Source: a virus. From it: a DNA stretch of 48,191 bases. The stretch is taken from IMG/VR virus record IMGVR_UViG_3300032268_000826, positions 1 to 48,191 of that record; one strand, given 5' to 3'. Both the position numbers and the translations under genes were made by a program. Below the pieces are notes generated by a model, which saw only the letters and a program-made list of their open reading frames with translations, made no database searches and was not told where the DNA came from. Below, one piece after another: positions 12,177 to 19,919 of the stretch (the first letter of the stretch is position 1; every line of letters begins with the position of its first letter).

Positions 12177-12492
12177 AAACTTTTTTTTTAAAATACTCAT
12201 CTAAGAATTCTCTACGATATAAATGTACATTTCCTTTATAAGCAGGATTTTCAACATATCTCTCTTCAATAACTTCTCTTAATGCAGTAGCAGTAGCACA
12301 TACTTCTGCTCCTAATTGTTTTCCTGCTGCTCTACCTAAATAGTCATAAAGCGACATCAAATAAGGTTTTTGTTCTACTGTTTTTTCCATAACTGGTTCT
12401 GTAATTAAATTAATAATTTCTAATACGTTTTGTTTTGTAAAAATCGAACTTGGTGACGATTTTACTAATAATGATACTAATTTTTTGTCCAT
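12157..12492 (-). CDS. Hypothetical protein (111 aa) in the queC operon
   Basis: A 111-residue helical, soluble protein (LGRAAGKQLGAEVCATATAL, VHLYRREFLDEYFKKKVYEG). It overlaps queC by 20 bases and is preceded by a promoter-like element, so it opens a queC-containing unit. A link to 7-deazaguanine metabolism is only by position. Similar short proteins occur next to structural genes in other phages, but none was recognised for certain. Confidence 0.6.
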   Translation of the reverse strand: MDKKLVSLLVKSSPSSIFTKQNVLEIINLITEPVMEKTVEQKPYLMSLYDYLGRAAGKQLGAEVCATATALREVIEERYVENPAYKGNVHLYRREFLDEYFKKKVYEGEQK

Positions 12493-12629
12493 AACTTTAA
12501 TTTATTTTTTATTGCAAATTTAATATACGAAAAATATCCTGCTATTCCAACTAAAAGAGCAGATAAGTTGAAAATGTGGGGATGATTTTCCCCACAAGCC
12601 CCGCAAATATGATTTATAACTTCACTCAT
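12477..12629 (-). CDS. Small membrane protein with CxxC-HPH motif (50 aa)
   Basis: The frame starts at 12629 by an ATGA overlap and ends 15 bases inside the next gene. It begins MSEVINHICGACGENHPHIF, a possible metal-binding CxxC...HxH cluster, followed by one hydrophobic span (NLSALLVGIAGYFSYI) and a basic tail. Translational coupling supports it. The promoter-like element at 12516-12531 lies inside its coding sequence. Confidence 0.55.
   Translation of the reverse strand: MSEVINHICGACGENHPHIFNLSALLVGIAGYFSYIKFAIKNKLKLWTKN
12516..12531 (-). promoter_or_regulatory. Promoter-like element inside a small gene
   Basis: The minus strand reads TTCGTATATTAAATTT (then G), 24 bases before the start at 12492. 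It would allow the queC unit to be transcribed independently of dpdA. TTAAATTTG also fits a Bacteroidota TAnnTTTG -7 box. Confidence 0.5.
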
Positions 12630-12766
12630 TTTTTTAATTTTTCTAATTTCCAAGGATGGTAAATTATCTCAAAGGTTTTAGGATCAAATTGAGCCATTCT
12701 TTGGTAAGCATACCCAAACCATTTGAGTGGGTAATTGATTAACTGTATTAAATAAAATTTTATCAT
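12626..12766 (-). CDS. Small basic protein (46 aa)
   Basis: A 46-residue frame joined by ATGA overlaps to dpdA upstream and to the next small gene downstream. It begins MIKFYLIQLINYPLKWFGYA and continues with AQFDPKTFEIIYHPWKLEKL. Such packing on both sides supports translation. No family was recognised. Confidence 0.55.
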   Translation of the reverse strand: MIKFYLIQLINYPLKWFGYAYQRMAQFDPKTFEIIYHPWKLEKLKK

Positions 12767-13551
12767 TTGTTACAAAATTCTTTAAATTTATTTACATTAA
12801 ATATAATATTTTCTAATTGAGAATCCAAATTTTCTTCCATAAATTCTTCAATCTTTTCCTTAGGTTTTTCTAATAAACCAGTTTCAGCATATTTAATACC
12901 TAAAGCCCCACAAATAATTGGATTTGAAGTATCAACTGAGTTAATTAAATCAGGTAATGCATCTCTATAGAATGTAAATTCTTGAGGAGTTGACGCGCCG
13001 AGAAGGTGGATATAGTGATGTTCCTTGATTATATTTTGTGATAGTAAATACTGGATTAATAATACTCTTCCAACAGATTGATTAGCTAAGGCATTTTCTG
13101 ATCCTCCTAATTCTTGGTAAACAACAGAGGAATGATTAAATGCAAAATGTGTATAACCTAAATCTATACATTGTTGATACAATAAATGTATATCACTCAC
13201 GGTTTTTCCTTGCAGTACTACCATTAATTTGGTACGCATCGGCATCTTATATTGAAGCCAATGTTTAGCGTTTTTAGCCGTAATTGTTGAATCATTCCAT
13301 TCATCAGGAACAATAAAAATATCTGGTTTAATTAAATCAATTTTATCAAGTAGATCTTGTGTTGTATGGGTTACTCCCTCAAAGAGACCATTATCACAGA
13401 TTATGAATCTGTCTCTTTCTCGAGCATCTAAAAAATATTGTCTGTAATCAGAGTATTTATCCAACAAGTGGGGTAAACAATAGTCAAAATTATTCCATTC
13501 ATGGCTATATTCCATTAAGGTTAAGGGCAATTCGTGTGAAATTTTAATCAT
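12763..13551 (-). CDS. dpdA: DpdA-like DNA-guanine transglycosylase (TGT superfamily)
   Basis: A 262-residue TIM-barrel protein of the tRNA-guanine transglycosylase superfamily. Segments read as: FIICDNGLFEG (first Asp region), DIFIVPDEWND (the PD.. motif expected to hold the catalytic Asp), KLMVVLQGKTVSDIHLLYQQ (VxQG base-recognition region), and HYIHLLGASTPQEFTFY (HLLG). The length is shorter than bacterial Tgt (~375 aa) and the C-terminal zinc site of Tgt is absent, as in the phage DpdA branch, which exchanges guanine in DNA for a 7-deazaguanine. queC follows 600 bases downstream. A DNA role is inferred from family and context. Confidence 0.82.
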   Translation of the reverse strand: MIKISHELPLTLMEYSHEWNNFDYCLPHLLDKYSDYRQYFLDARERDRFIICDNGLFEGVTHTTQDLLDKIDLIKPDIFIVPDEWNDSTITAKNAKHWLQYKMPMRTKLMVVLQGKTVSDIHLLYQQCIDLGYTHFAFNHSSVVYQELGGSENALANQSVGRVLLIQYLLSQNIIKEHHYIHLLGASTPQEFTFYRDALPDLINSVDTSNPIICGALGIKYAETGLLEKPKEKIEEFMEENLDSQLENIIFNVNKFKEFCNK

Positions 13552-14059
13552 AACGTGATTGTAAATGTTTTAATGATTTTGGTAAATAAAAATTGTTATA
13601 AGGGTATTTTTGTTGTAAATGAATATACAATTCCTCTAGTGAACCATCAAATTCCCCCATCAGAGTTTTTACTTCATCTTTAGTAATTTTAAAATTTTTA
13701 GCTAATTCAATAGCAATTGATTCTAATCTATTATCTTCTTCTTTGTAATGATCTTCTAATAAACGTTTTCTACGTGAACGAAGTAATGAAGTTTCCTCTA
13801 CATATCGTCCCATATCCTCAAATCCAAACTTATCGTGAACTTTATTCATTTCATGCTCACACCACATAGCTTGATAATTGTAGTGGGAGTAATTAAAATC
13901 ACCGTTTTTAATCTTATCTATTAGTGGGGATTGTTTAGATAAAGAAGGTTTAGGATCATCATACATTCTCCACCATCTAAAAGCATTGTAATTTAGTTTA
14001 CGTAACTTTTTAAATTTTTTTTCTAATTGTTCTTGTGAGCAAGAAGGATTGTATATCAT
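13544..14059 (-). CDS. Hypothetical protein (171 aa) coupled to dpdA
   Basis: A 171-residue, highly charged soluble protein. The N-terminal half is basic and aromatic (KKFKKLRKLNYNAFRWWRMY). The middle holds HEMNKVHDKFGFEDMGRYVE. The C terminus has an acidic helix-turn (VKTLMGEFDGSLEELYIHLQ). It overlaps dpdA by eight bases and is the first gene of the unit after a promoter-like element. It could be a DpdA partner, but no function is known to me. Confidence 0.6.
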   Translation of the reverse strand: MIYNPSCSQEQLEKKFKKLRKLNYNAFRWWRMYDDPKPSLSKQSPLIDKIKNGDFNYSHYNYQAMWCEHEMNKVHDKFGFEDMGRYVEETSLLRSRRKRLLEDHYKEEDNRLESIAIELAKNFKITKDEVKTLMGEFDGSLEELYIHLQQKYPYNNFYLPKSLKHLQSRYD

Positions 14060-14073
14060 AACTTTTATTTTAA

Positions 14074-14089
14074 TACTTAAATGTACGAA
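14074..14089 (-). promoter_or_regulatory. Promoter-like element, TTCGTACATTTAAGTA class
   Basis: The minus strand reads TTCGTACATTTAAGTA, 15 bases before the start at 14059. It abuts the lysis-operon terminator and probably drives the dpdA unit. Confidence 0.6.
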
Positions 14090-14106
14090 GGCTCTCTTAG
14101 GGAGCC
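14090..14106 (-). terminator. Hairpin ending the lysis operon
   Basis: GGCTC/GAGCC pairs with a seven-base loop lie 11 bases after the last lysis gene. There is only a short T-tract (TTCGT) before the promoter-like element, so termination may be partial. Confidence 0.5.
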
Positions 14107-14116
14107 AAATTTGTTT

Positions 14117-14518
14117 TTACTTAAGTAATATAAATACACTAAGAAATGTTGCAGCACCTGTTGTTATTTTCCAGAACATTGTACTTCTCCTTTTACTTTT
14201 AACTTCCTTAGTTAGATCATCTGTTAAGTGTTCGTACTGACCTATTTGTAAATCTTTTTGATGAATAATGAATTGATTTGTACTATCTTTTTCATTTAAT
14301 AATTTAATAATAGTGTCTTTTTGAGCTTCTCTTTGTTCAAGTTTTTCAACTTTAAGTACAGTAAATTTTAACTCCTCTTTACACCCATCATAACGAACTA
14401 AATCCTTTACTACTTGTCTTGCAACTTTAGTTGGCAGAATAACTTTTGTTGTATCTGTTTGTGAAAAAGAATTCAAGCTCAGCATTAGAAAACTTATCAA
14501 TATTATTAATCTTTTCAT
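14117..14518 (-). CDS. Spanin-like protein: signal peptide, coiled coil, C-terminal span
   Basis: A 133-residue protein with a signal peptide (MKRLIILISFLMLSLNSFSQ), a long periplasmic coiled-coil section (residues about 55-105, LKVEKLEQREAQKDTIIKLL) and a C-terminal membrane span (FWKITTGAATFLSVFILLK). Spanins bridge the inner and outer membranes for the last step of lysis. The topology matches a unimolecular spanin except that no lipobox cysteine is seen. It overlaps the preceding gene by 92 bases in another frame, as Rz/Rz1 pairs do. Confidence 0.6.
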   Translation of the reverse strand: MKRLIILISFLMLSLNSFSQTDTTKVILPTKVARQVVKDLVRYDGCKEELKFTVLKVEKLEQREAQKDTIIKLLNEKDSTNQFIIHQKDLQIGQYEHLTDDLTKEVKSKRRSTMFWKITTGAATFLSVFILLK

Positions 14519-14780
14519 CTGTTTGTTTTTTTATGATTGTTATGGTATTATCTATATGATGTATTTCTTTTGTAATAGAGATTACATTCTCTTTTACTGA
14601 GTCGATCTTAGTATCGATTTGTTTGTTGACTGTTTGAGCTGAATCTACTTTGGTTTGGATTAATTCAATTTTATCCTTGTAACTTTTTATATCAGTCTTG
14701 ATTCTATTTGTGGTAAAAATCAAATATACTAATAATCCTGCAACTATGTATAGAACTATATTCTGTTTATTTTGTAACAT
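14427..14780 (-). CDS. Inner-membrane spanin-like coiled-coil protein
   Basis: A 117-residue protein with one N-terminal membrane span (NIVLYIVAGLLVYLIFTTN), a long helix with coiled-coil heptads (residues about 27-95) and a C-terminal FSNAELEFFFTNRYNK segment. This is the i-spanin (Rz) architecture. It follows the holin with a 14-base overlap and overlaps the next gene deeply. The call rests on topology and context, not on sequence homology. Confidence 0.65.
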   Translation of the reverse strand: MLQNKQNIVLYIVAGLLVYLIFTTNRIKTDIKSYKDKIELIQTKVDSAQTVNKQIDTKIDSVKENVISITKEIHHIDNTITIIKKQTDEKINNIDKFSNAELEFFFTNRYNKSYSAN

Positions 14781-15192
14781 CTCTTTCTCCTTTATGTTTA
14801 TCCAACCTGTCTAGTATTTGGGTAAGTAGTTCATTTTTTACAATACCTACCATTGAGGCATTTTTTAAAACTGAGATTAGTTGAAATACTAAGAATGGAG
14901 CCATAATTGTTTCACTTAACCATGTTGTACCTTTAAATCCTTTTTCAATTGAAAGAATACAAGCAAGCATTATCATCCAAAATCCAAATGTCTTTAGCAC
15001 CTTTAGGGCTTTACAAGTTTGAAAACCTTCTCTTTTCATTCCAGCCCATACTCCAAAAAATCCATCAGCAAAGACAACCAACCCTACTGCTAGGAATTGC
15101 TCTACATTATCAGCAGTTAAATTGAAAAAATATGTACCTATAAAGGCTAATAAAGTTGACATTGATAGTGTAATAATTAATCCTGTTTTCAT
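14767..15192 (-). CDS. Holin (phage holin family 4-like)
   Basis: A 141-residue membrane protein with segments near residues 5-23, 33-50, 69-86 and 95-110. The central ADGFFGVWAGMKREGFQTCK and the following KVLKTFGFWMIML match the Bacteroidota/Firmicutes toxin-secretion/lysis holin pattern (basic stretch after the second span, then a KT..F span). It directly follows the endolysin by five bases. It would form the inner-membrane lesion that releases the endolysin. Confidence 0.75.
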   Translation of the reverse strand: MKTGLIITLSMSTLLAFIGTYFFNLTADNVEQFLAVGLVVFADGFFGVWAGMKREGFQTCKALKVLKTFGFWMIMLACILSIEKGFKGTTWLSETIMAPFLVFQLISVLKNASMVGIVKNELLTQILDRLDKHKGERDVTK

Positions 15193-15197
15193 AGTAA

Positions 15198-15809
15198 CTA
15201 TTTTACGTATTCGTAATATTTTTTAGTTTTAGCATTTCTATCCTCTAATCCGTGAGTACCACCATTAATTCTTTTTGTAAGAGCTAAGATTGATGTATCA
15301 TTAACTCCTTGATCACAAATTGACCACAATTTATTTTTGTCAAAGAAGAACATTGCTGATTCAAAAGAATAGGTAGTTGCTACTAGATCTGGGTTAGTCA
15401 TGATCTCAGGTTTTTTTAGATAGTCTGAGAAGGCTTTGTAGTTATCTTTACCTGTTAATTGTAAAGCTCCTCTTCCTCTGAATTTCCAGCCATCACCACT
15501 TGCTTCATTACCATTACCCATTCTTGAAGCATAAACTCTGTTAGCAATCTTTTCTGGATTTCTTGAGTAAGATTCTTCTAAAGTGCCTGGGAAGTATTTT
15601 CCAAAGATCTTTTGAAGACCGTCTGCTGAATAGTTTAAATTTTCTGTAAATAATTTGAAACCTCCTGTTTCGTGTGCTGTTTGAGCAAAGAAGTGTGCTG
15701 CTCTAATTGGAGTGAATTTATAAAACTCCATTGCTTTTTTCATTGTTCCAGGACCAAAAGCACCATCTGCTGTTACTCCTATTTTTTCTTGTAAACTTTT
15801 TAAACTCAT
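15198..15809 (-). CDS. Endolysin: peptidoglycan-binding segment plus GH19 domain
   Basis: A 203-residue cell-wall hydrolase. Residues 1-30 (LQEKIGVTADGAFGPGTMKK) form a short peptidoglycan-binding type 1 motif. The rest is a chitinase class I/GH19 domain: FFAQTAHETGGF (catalytic Glu in HETGG), GDGWKFRGRGALQLTG (family signature) and SFESAMFFFDKNKLW. GH19 lysins cleave the glycan strand. There is no signal peptide, so it depends on the neighbouring holin. Confidence 0.9.
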   Translation of the reverse strand: MSLKSLQEKIGVTADGAFGPGTMKKAMEFYKFTPIRAAHFFAQTAHETGGFKLFTENLNYSADGLQKIFGKYFPGTLEESYSRNPEKIANRVYASRMGNGNEASGDGWKFRGRGALQLTGKDNYKAFSDYLKKPEIMTNPDLVATTYSFESAMFFFDKNKLWSICDQGVNDTSILALTKRINGGTHGLEDRNAKTKKYYEYVK

Positions 15810-15823
15810 TGTCTAGTTTTTTC

Positions 15824-16144
15824 TTATTTTTTATTTTTATCTCCGTTAGTCTCTACACCTTCTTTTGTACCAAAGTAGTAAGAAAATATCATAAGTACTA
15901 AGGTCTTTATCAAATCAAATAACTGGCTGTTCTGTTCTTCTGATAGTAGTTTTACCTGCCATGCTATTACCTTATCTACTATAAATAGTGCTACGAGTGA
16001 GGTAAATACTAATAAGATAAATCGTACTAAAATTTCTTGAGTATGACTTGCAAATAATCTATTTACAAAATAGACCGAAGCGCCTATTACAGCTAACCCT
16101 AGCAGGATTCCTGCTATCATTACTATTCCACCTTCTGAAAACAT
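15824..16144 (-). CDS. Membrane protein (106 aa), possible second holin
   Basis: Three hydrophobic segments (about residues 8-27, 40-60 and 78-92, the last ending SYYFGTKEG) and a basic tail (NGDKNKK). Its position between the lysis promoter and the endolysin suggests a holin or antiholin. No family was recognised. Confidence 0.55.
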   Translation of the reverse strand: MFSEGGIVMIAGILLGLAVIGASVYFVNRLFASHTQEILVRFILLVFTSLVALFIVDKVIAWQVKLLSEEQNSQLFDLIKTLVLMIFSYYFGTKEGVETNGDKNKK

Positions 16145-16150
16145 ATAATA

Positions 16151-16393
16151 TTATTCGCTAGATTTGTTATTTCTAAAACCAGCAAACTTTTCAATTACAT
16201 CAGGAAGAAAGCTTCCTAAAGTAATATACATAAACGAATCAAAGATGTATTCATTTAACTTTAATTCTTTACCTAGATACCCTGTAACTAGGTCTACTAT
16301 AATAGCTGCTACCATTACTGAGAATGATAAAAATCCAATTATAACTTTCTCGTTATAATCATTAGACTTCTTAAAAATGTTAAAGAATCCCAT
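16151..16393 (-). CDS. Membrane protein (80 aa), possible holin/antiholin
   Basis: An 80-residue protein with a basic, amphipathic start (MGFFNIFKKSN) and two likely spans (VIIGFLSFSVMVAAIIVDLV and FDSFMYITLGSFLPDVI). It is first in the lysis operon, 71 bases after the late-type promoter element. A lysis-control role is inferred from position only. Confidence 0.55.
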   Translation of the reverse strand: MGFFNIFKKSNDYNEKVIIGFLSFSVMVAAIIVDLVTGYLGKELKLNEYIFDSFMYITLGSFLPDVIEKFAGFRNNKSSE

Positions 16394-16463
16394 AATATTA
16401 TTTTTTAAATTAATTAAAAATATAACTTAATAATAAAACAATATTAACACAAACTATTTTGGT

Positions 16464-16471
16464 ATAAATAT
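16464..16471 (-). promoter_or_regulatory. Late-type promoter element ATATTTAT (lysis operon)
   Basis: The minus strand reads TTAATATTTATACC directly after the nrdA terminator hairpin, 71 bases before the first lysis gene. Confidence 0.55.
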
Positions 16472-16497
16472 TAAAAGCCCTGGGTGTTCCAGGGCTT
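16472..16497 (-). terminator. Intrinsic terminator after nrdA
   Basis: On the minus strand AAGCCCTGG and CCAGGGCTT pair across the five-base loop AACAC and are followed by TTTAATATTT. It lies 24 bases beyond the nrdA stop and runs into a promoter element. Confidence 0.8.
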
Positions 16498-16520
16498 CTT
16501 TTAAGAATTTATATTATTTT

Positions 16521-18248
16521 TTATCCCTCGCAACTAGTACAATTATCAGCTGTTCTTTGTAAATTATCTCCACGTAGTACTGATTCAGTTCTTAAATAAT
16601 ATAGAGTTTTAATTCCTAATTTGTGAGCTTCTTTATGTACTGCACTTATGAAACGGGGTTGGTCATTAGGATCAAATGAAAGGTTTAAAGACATTGCTTG
16701 ATCTACATATTTTTGTCTGATTCCGTTTTGTCTTACTAATTCTAATTGATTAATTTCTTTAAATGTTAAGAATATTTCTTTTTCTTCAGGAGATAAGATA
16801 TAATCAGGTAAACCTAATACAGATCCTTTATCTTTTAGGATTTGTTCCCAAATGCTATCAATGTTATATCCTTTAGATTCAAGTAATTGCTCTAATATTC
16901 TATTCTTCTTAATAAATACACCTTTAGCTGTTTTTAAGTTATAAACATTAGCAGGAATTGGTTCAGTTGATGGTGAAACACCACCTGAAATATGAGCATT
17001 TGATACTGTTGGTGCAATAGCTAAATGATGTGAATGTCTTAATCCCGTTCCTCGGCACCATTCTGGTTCTCCATAAAGTTCTGCTTGTTCTTTAGAGGCT
17101 TTTAATGCTCCTTGCTCAATAAAATCAAACATTAATCTAGTGTAAGTATCAGCTGGTATTCCTGTAAATGGTAAATTTTTAGATTGTAAAAATGTATGCC
17201 ATCCTAATACACCTAGACCAATTGCTCTACCTTTAGTCGCAGAACGTACAGTATTCTCAAAGAATTTAATGTTTTTGGCACGATCAATGAATTCTTGTAA
17301 TGCTCCTTCTAAAAACCATGTAGATAGTTCAGGTAAGTTCATCCCATTTTCAAATTTGTAATCTTTCCATTCATCCCATCTTGCAAGATTTAATGAAGAT
17401 AAACAACAAATAAATGAGTGTAATTCATCTGTGTAAAGTGCAATTTCAGAACAAATATTCGTCATTGTTACTTTAAGGTTATTATTTTTATATGCTTGAG
17501 GATTAGCGTTGTTAACATTATCTTCATACATAATATAAGGTTCACCTGTCTCTAAACGTGTTTTTAGAATTTCACCCCATAGTTTTAAGGCTTTTGGCTC
17601 TCTTTCCTCAAGTCTATTCATAAATGCATCATCAATAGAAACACATTGGTGTAAGTTCAAACATTGTCTATTAACATCACCTTTAGGTCTTCTAATTCCT
17701 AAGAATTCTTCAATATCTGGGTGATTGATTGATAGATTTACTGAAGCTGCTCCTCTACGAACTGATCCTTGATTTGTAGCTAAGATAGTTGAATCAAACA
17801 TTTTAGCCCATGGTACAATTCCTTCAGAAGTACCATTATCTTTAATAGTTTTACCTCTACCTCTAATGCGAGATAAACCAATACCTACTCCACCACCTTG
17901 TGAAGTTAATCTCATTAATTCTGAGTTAGAACCTGCTATCCCTTCAATAGAATCTTCTACATCAATTCCGAAACATGAGATAGGCATTCCTCTTTCAGTA
18001 CCCATATTTGATAATACAGGAGATGCTAAACATAACCAATTTTTTGTTAATGCTTCGTAAAATAAAGGTTGTAAATCCTTACGTTTTAATCTACGAGCTG
18101 ATGCTTTACTTACCCTTAAGAAAGCTTTAAACACATCTTCTTCAGGCAAAAGATACCCATTTGAAACTATATCTAATCCTATTTGATCAAACCACTCTGG
18201 GTAATTCTTGCCCTTAATCCAATGACTGGTGTCTACTTGTACGCTCAT
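16521..18248 (-). CDS. nrdA: Ribonucleotide reductase class I large subunit
   Basis: The catalytic subunit reduces ribonucleotides to deoxyribonucleotides. All key residues are readable: Cys92 in MPISCFGIDVEDS, the NICSE motif (Asn264, Cys266 thiyl radical, Glu268), Cys281/282 in SFICCLSSLNLARW, the YY pair in LYYLRTES for radical transfer and the C-terminal redox pair CTSCEG. At 575 residues it is much shorter than T4 or bacterial NrdA (~750). It begins directly at the catalytic barrel, so the N-terminal ATP-cone is absent and overall dATP feedback is probably lost. It overlaps an ADP-ribosyltransferase-fold gene by ATGA, with nrdB beyond. Confidence 0.95.
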   Translation of the reverse strand: MSVQVDTSHWIKGKNYPEWFDQIGLDIVSNGYLLPEEDVFKAFLRVSKASARRLKRKDLQPLFYEALTKNWLCLASPVLSNMGTERGMPISCFGIDVEDSIEGIAGSNSELMRLTSQGGGVGIGLSRIRGRGKTIKDNGTSEGIVPWAKMFDSTILATNQGSVRRGAASVNLSINHPDIEEFLGIRRPKGDVNRQCLNLHQCVSIDDAFMNRLEEREPKALKLWGEILKTRLETGEPYIMYEDNVNNANPQAYKNNNLKVTMTNICSEIALYTDELHSFICCLSSLNLARWDEWKDYKFENGMNLPELSTWFLEGALQEFIDRAKNIKFFENTVRSATKGRAIGLGVLGWHTFLQSKNLPFTGIPADTYTRLMFDFIEQGALKASKEQAELYGEPEWCRGTGLRHSHHLAIAPTVSNAHISGGVSPSTEPIPANVYNLKTAKGVFIKKNRILEQLLESKGYNIDSIWEQILKDKGSVLGLPDYILSPEEKEIFLTFKEINQLELVRQNGIRQKYVDQAMSLNLSFDPNDQPRFISAVHKEAHKLGIKTLYYLRTESVLRGDNLQRTADNCTSCEG

Positions 18249-18922
18249 ATATTTATATCTTTAATTTTTTCTATTGCTTGTGGGTTAATGTTATTTAAAG
18301 TGTAATACCCTGATTTATAATTAGGATCAGTGTACAATTTTAGATAATCCCCTGGTATTAATTCTGTGTTTATTCTTAATATTGTCCAGTTTCTTATTCC
18401 TGTTTTTTGGTAAAACATTCTTCCTAACTCTTCTATACCTTCTAAACTTTTAGATAAGAATACTCTATCAGGATGGTACGAGGCTTTTGATCTTGACTTA
18501 GGTACTAATCCAATTTTTAAGATCTTATCTACATTAACTGTAGGGGTGATGTGATATAAAATAGAAGGCACATTTTCAACTACTTCTTCATCAAATTTAG
18601 CTTCAAATCTCAATTTTAATTCACCTTTCTTAAAATATTCTTTTCCCCATTTTCCAGTATAATCTTCAGTCTCCATAAAAGATGGAAACCATCCTAAATT
18701 ATCTGCATCTTTAATAATACCGCTAAGTAGGGATTTAAGATCTGTATTAAAAGTTTTTATAAAAAATGAATTCTTAGATTTAGTAAATATAAATTTTGAT
18801 GAGTATTTTTTTTCTAAAATACTTAATGTTTTCCCTATATTTACAGTTTTAATTAACCCTTCTTTAAGATTTAATTCATACTCTTCTTTGTATATCTCTA
18901 ATAAAATATTTAATAACTTCAT
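18245..18922 (-). CDS. Putative ADP-ribosyltransferase-fold protein (KptA/Tpt1-like)
   Basis: A 225-residue protein whose second half reads ILYHITPTVNVDKILKIGLV, then SKASYHPDRVFLSKSLEGIE and YYTLNNINPQAIEKI. The order His in YHIT, IL..GL.P, and a basic HPDRVFLS strand is that of the ADP-ribosyltransferase superfamily branch containing RNA 2'-phosphotransferases and DarT. The first ~115 residues are unfamiliar. It sits between nrdB and nrdA with a nine-base gap and an ATGA overlap, a place that normally holds no gene. It might modify RNA, DNA or protein, host or phage. The call is by motif reading only. Confidence 0.6.
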   Translation of the reverse strand: MKLLNILLEIYKEEYELNLKEGLIKTVNIGKTLSILEKKYSSKFIFTKSKNSFFIKTFNTDLKSLLSGIIKDADNLGWFPSFMETEDYTGKWGKEYFKKGELKLRFEAKFDEEVVENVPSILYHITPTVNVDKILKIGLVPKSRSKASYHPDRVFLSKSLEGIEELGRMFYQKTGIRNWTILRINTELIPGDYLKLYTDPNYKSGYYTLNNINPQAIEKIKDINI

Positions 18923-18931
18923 ATGTTTATT

Positions 18932-19885
18932 TTATAAGTCTGACCAATCAGAAGTAGATTTGGCATAGTCTGTTACTCTTCCTGCGAAGAAATCTTGGTG
19001 GGTTTTACCTGATGTTAAATGACCAAACCATTCCATTTGTTTTAGTAAGTTAGGATCAATATCATTATAAACTGCATTATAACCTAATTCAATCATTTTT
19101 TCATTTGCACGAGCTTTAATAAAGTTTTGTAATTGAGCTCTATTTAAACCTTCTACTTCACCCATTTCAAAGGCCTTTTCAATAAAATCAAATTCTAATT
19201 GTACTGATAAATGACATGCTTCTGTTACTTTATTTCTTAATTCTTCAGTATTAAGTTCGGGCATTTCATCTAATAGAGTTCTAAATAACCAACATCCTGC
19301 TTTTGAATGTAATGATTCATCTCTTACACTCCACTCAATTATTTGTCCTGTACCTTTCATTAAATTTCTCAGTTGAAAAGACATTAAAATCGCGAATGAA
19401 GAGAATAAATTAACACCTTCCGTGAATGCAGAAAATATTGCAAGTGACTGCGCTTTTTCACTTAGAGTTCCCATTGGAGTTTCAGTTAATCGCTCAATTT
19501 TACTTAAAGCTGCTTCGTCTTCTAAAAATGCTTTAAAATCTTCTAAATCTAAGGCTTCATTTAAACGAGCATATGCTTGAGCATGAATTGCTTCAAATGA
19601 ACCAAAAGTAGAAGTCATAGCTACAATTTCAGGTTTTGGGAACCATTGTGAAACTTTAGAAGACCAGTAATCATTTACATGCACTTCTGTTTGTGCAAAT
19701 GATTTTAAAATATTACCGATTAAGTTTTTTTCGGATTCGGTAAGTTTTTGTTTCCAATCATTTAAATCGGATGCTAGAGGTACTTCGTCTGCTAGCCAGT
19801 GCGAGCGTTGTTGGTCTAAATAAAAATCGAATGCTTCTTGGTATTCGAATGGTTTGTAGAAATCTCTTCTATCGATTAATGACAT
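18932..19885 (-). CDS. nrdB: Ribonucleotide reductase class I small subunit
   Basis: The radical-generating subunit. Diiron ligands read Glu67 (QTEVHVNDYW), Glu98 and His101 (FEAIHAQAY), Glu156 (FTEGVNLF), Glu190 and His193 (RDESLHSKAG). Tyr105, four residues after His101, is the expected radical tyrosine, so this is a tyrosyl-radical type. The 317-residue length is normal. It pairs with nrdA downstream, interrupted by one gene, and has its own ATATTTAT-type promoter element. Confidence 0.95.
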   Translation of the reverse strand: MSLIDRRDFYKPFEYQEAFDFYLDQQRSHWLADEVPLASDLNDWKQKLTESEKNLIGNILKSFAQTEVHVNDYWSSKVSQWFPKPEIVAMTSTFGSFEAIHAQAYARLNEALDLEDFKAFLEDEAALSKIERLTETPMGTLSEKAQSLAIFSAFTEGVNLFSSFAILMSFQLRNLMKGTGQIIEWSVRDESLHSKAGCWLFRTLLDEMPELNTEELRNKVTEACHLSVQLEFDFIEKAFEMGEVEGLNRAQLQNFIKARANEKMIELGYNAVYNDIDPNLLKQMEWFGHLTSGKTHQDFFAGRVTDYAKSTSDWSDL

Positions 19886-19911
19886 ATTTTTTAAGGTTTA
19901 AAAACGTGGTT

Positions 19912-19919
19912 ATAAATAT
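19912..19919 (-). promoter_or_regulatory. Late-type promoter element ATATTTAT (nrd genes)
   Basis: The minus strand reads AATATTTATAACC at the very end of the helicase gene, 27 bases before nrdB. It would separate nrd transcription from the replication block. Confidence 0.5.

Noticed and set aside
12575-12596. TGTGGGGA/TCCCCACA hairpin as a terminator or preQ1 riboswitch upstream of queC
   Set aside because: It lies inside the CxxC small gene, has no T-run and no riboswitch core; probably a by-product of the coding sequence.
18252-18265. T4-type TATAAATA late promoter in coding orientation before nrdA
   Set aside because: It falls inside the coupled upstream gene with no leader, and its orientation is opposite to the 13 consistent late-type elements.
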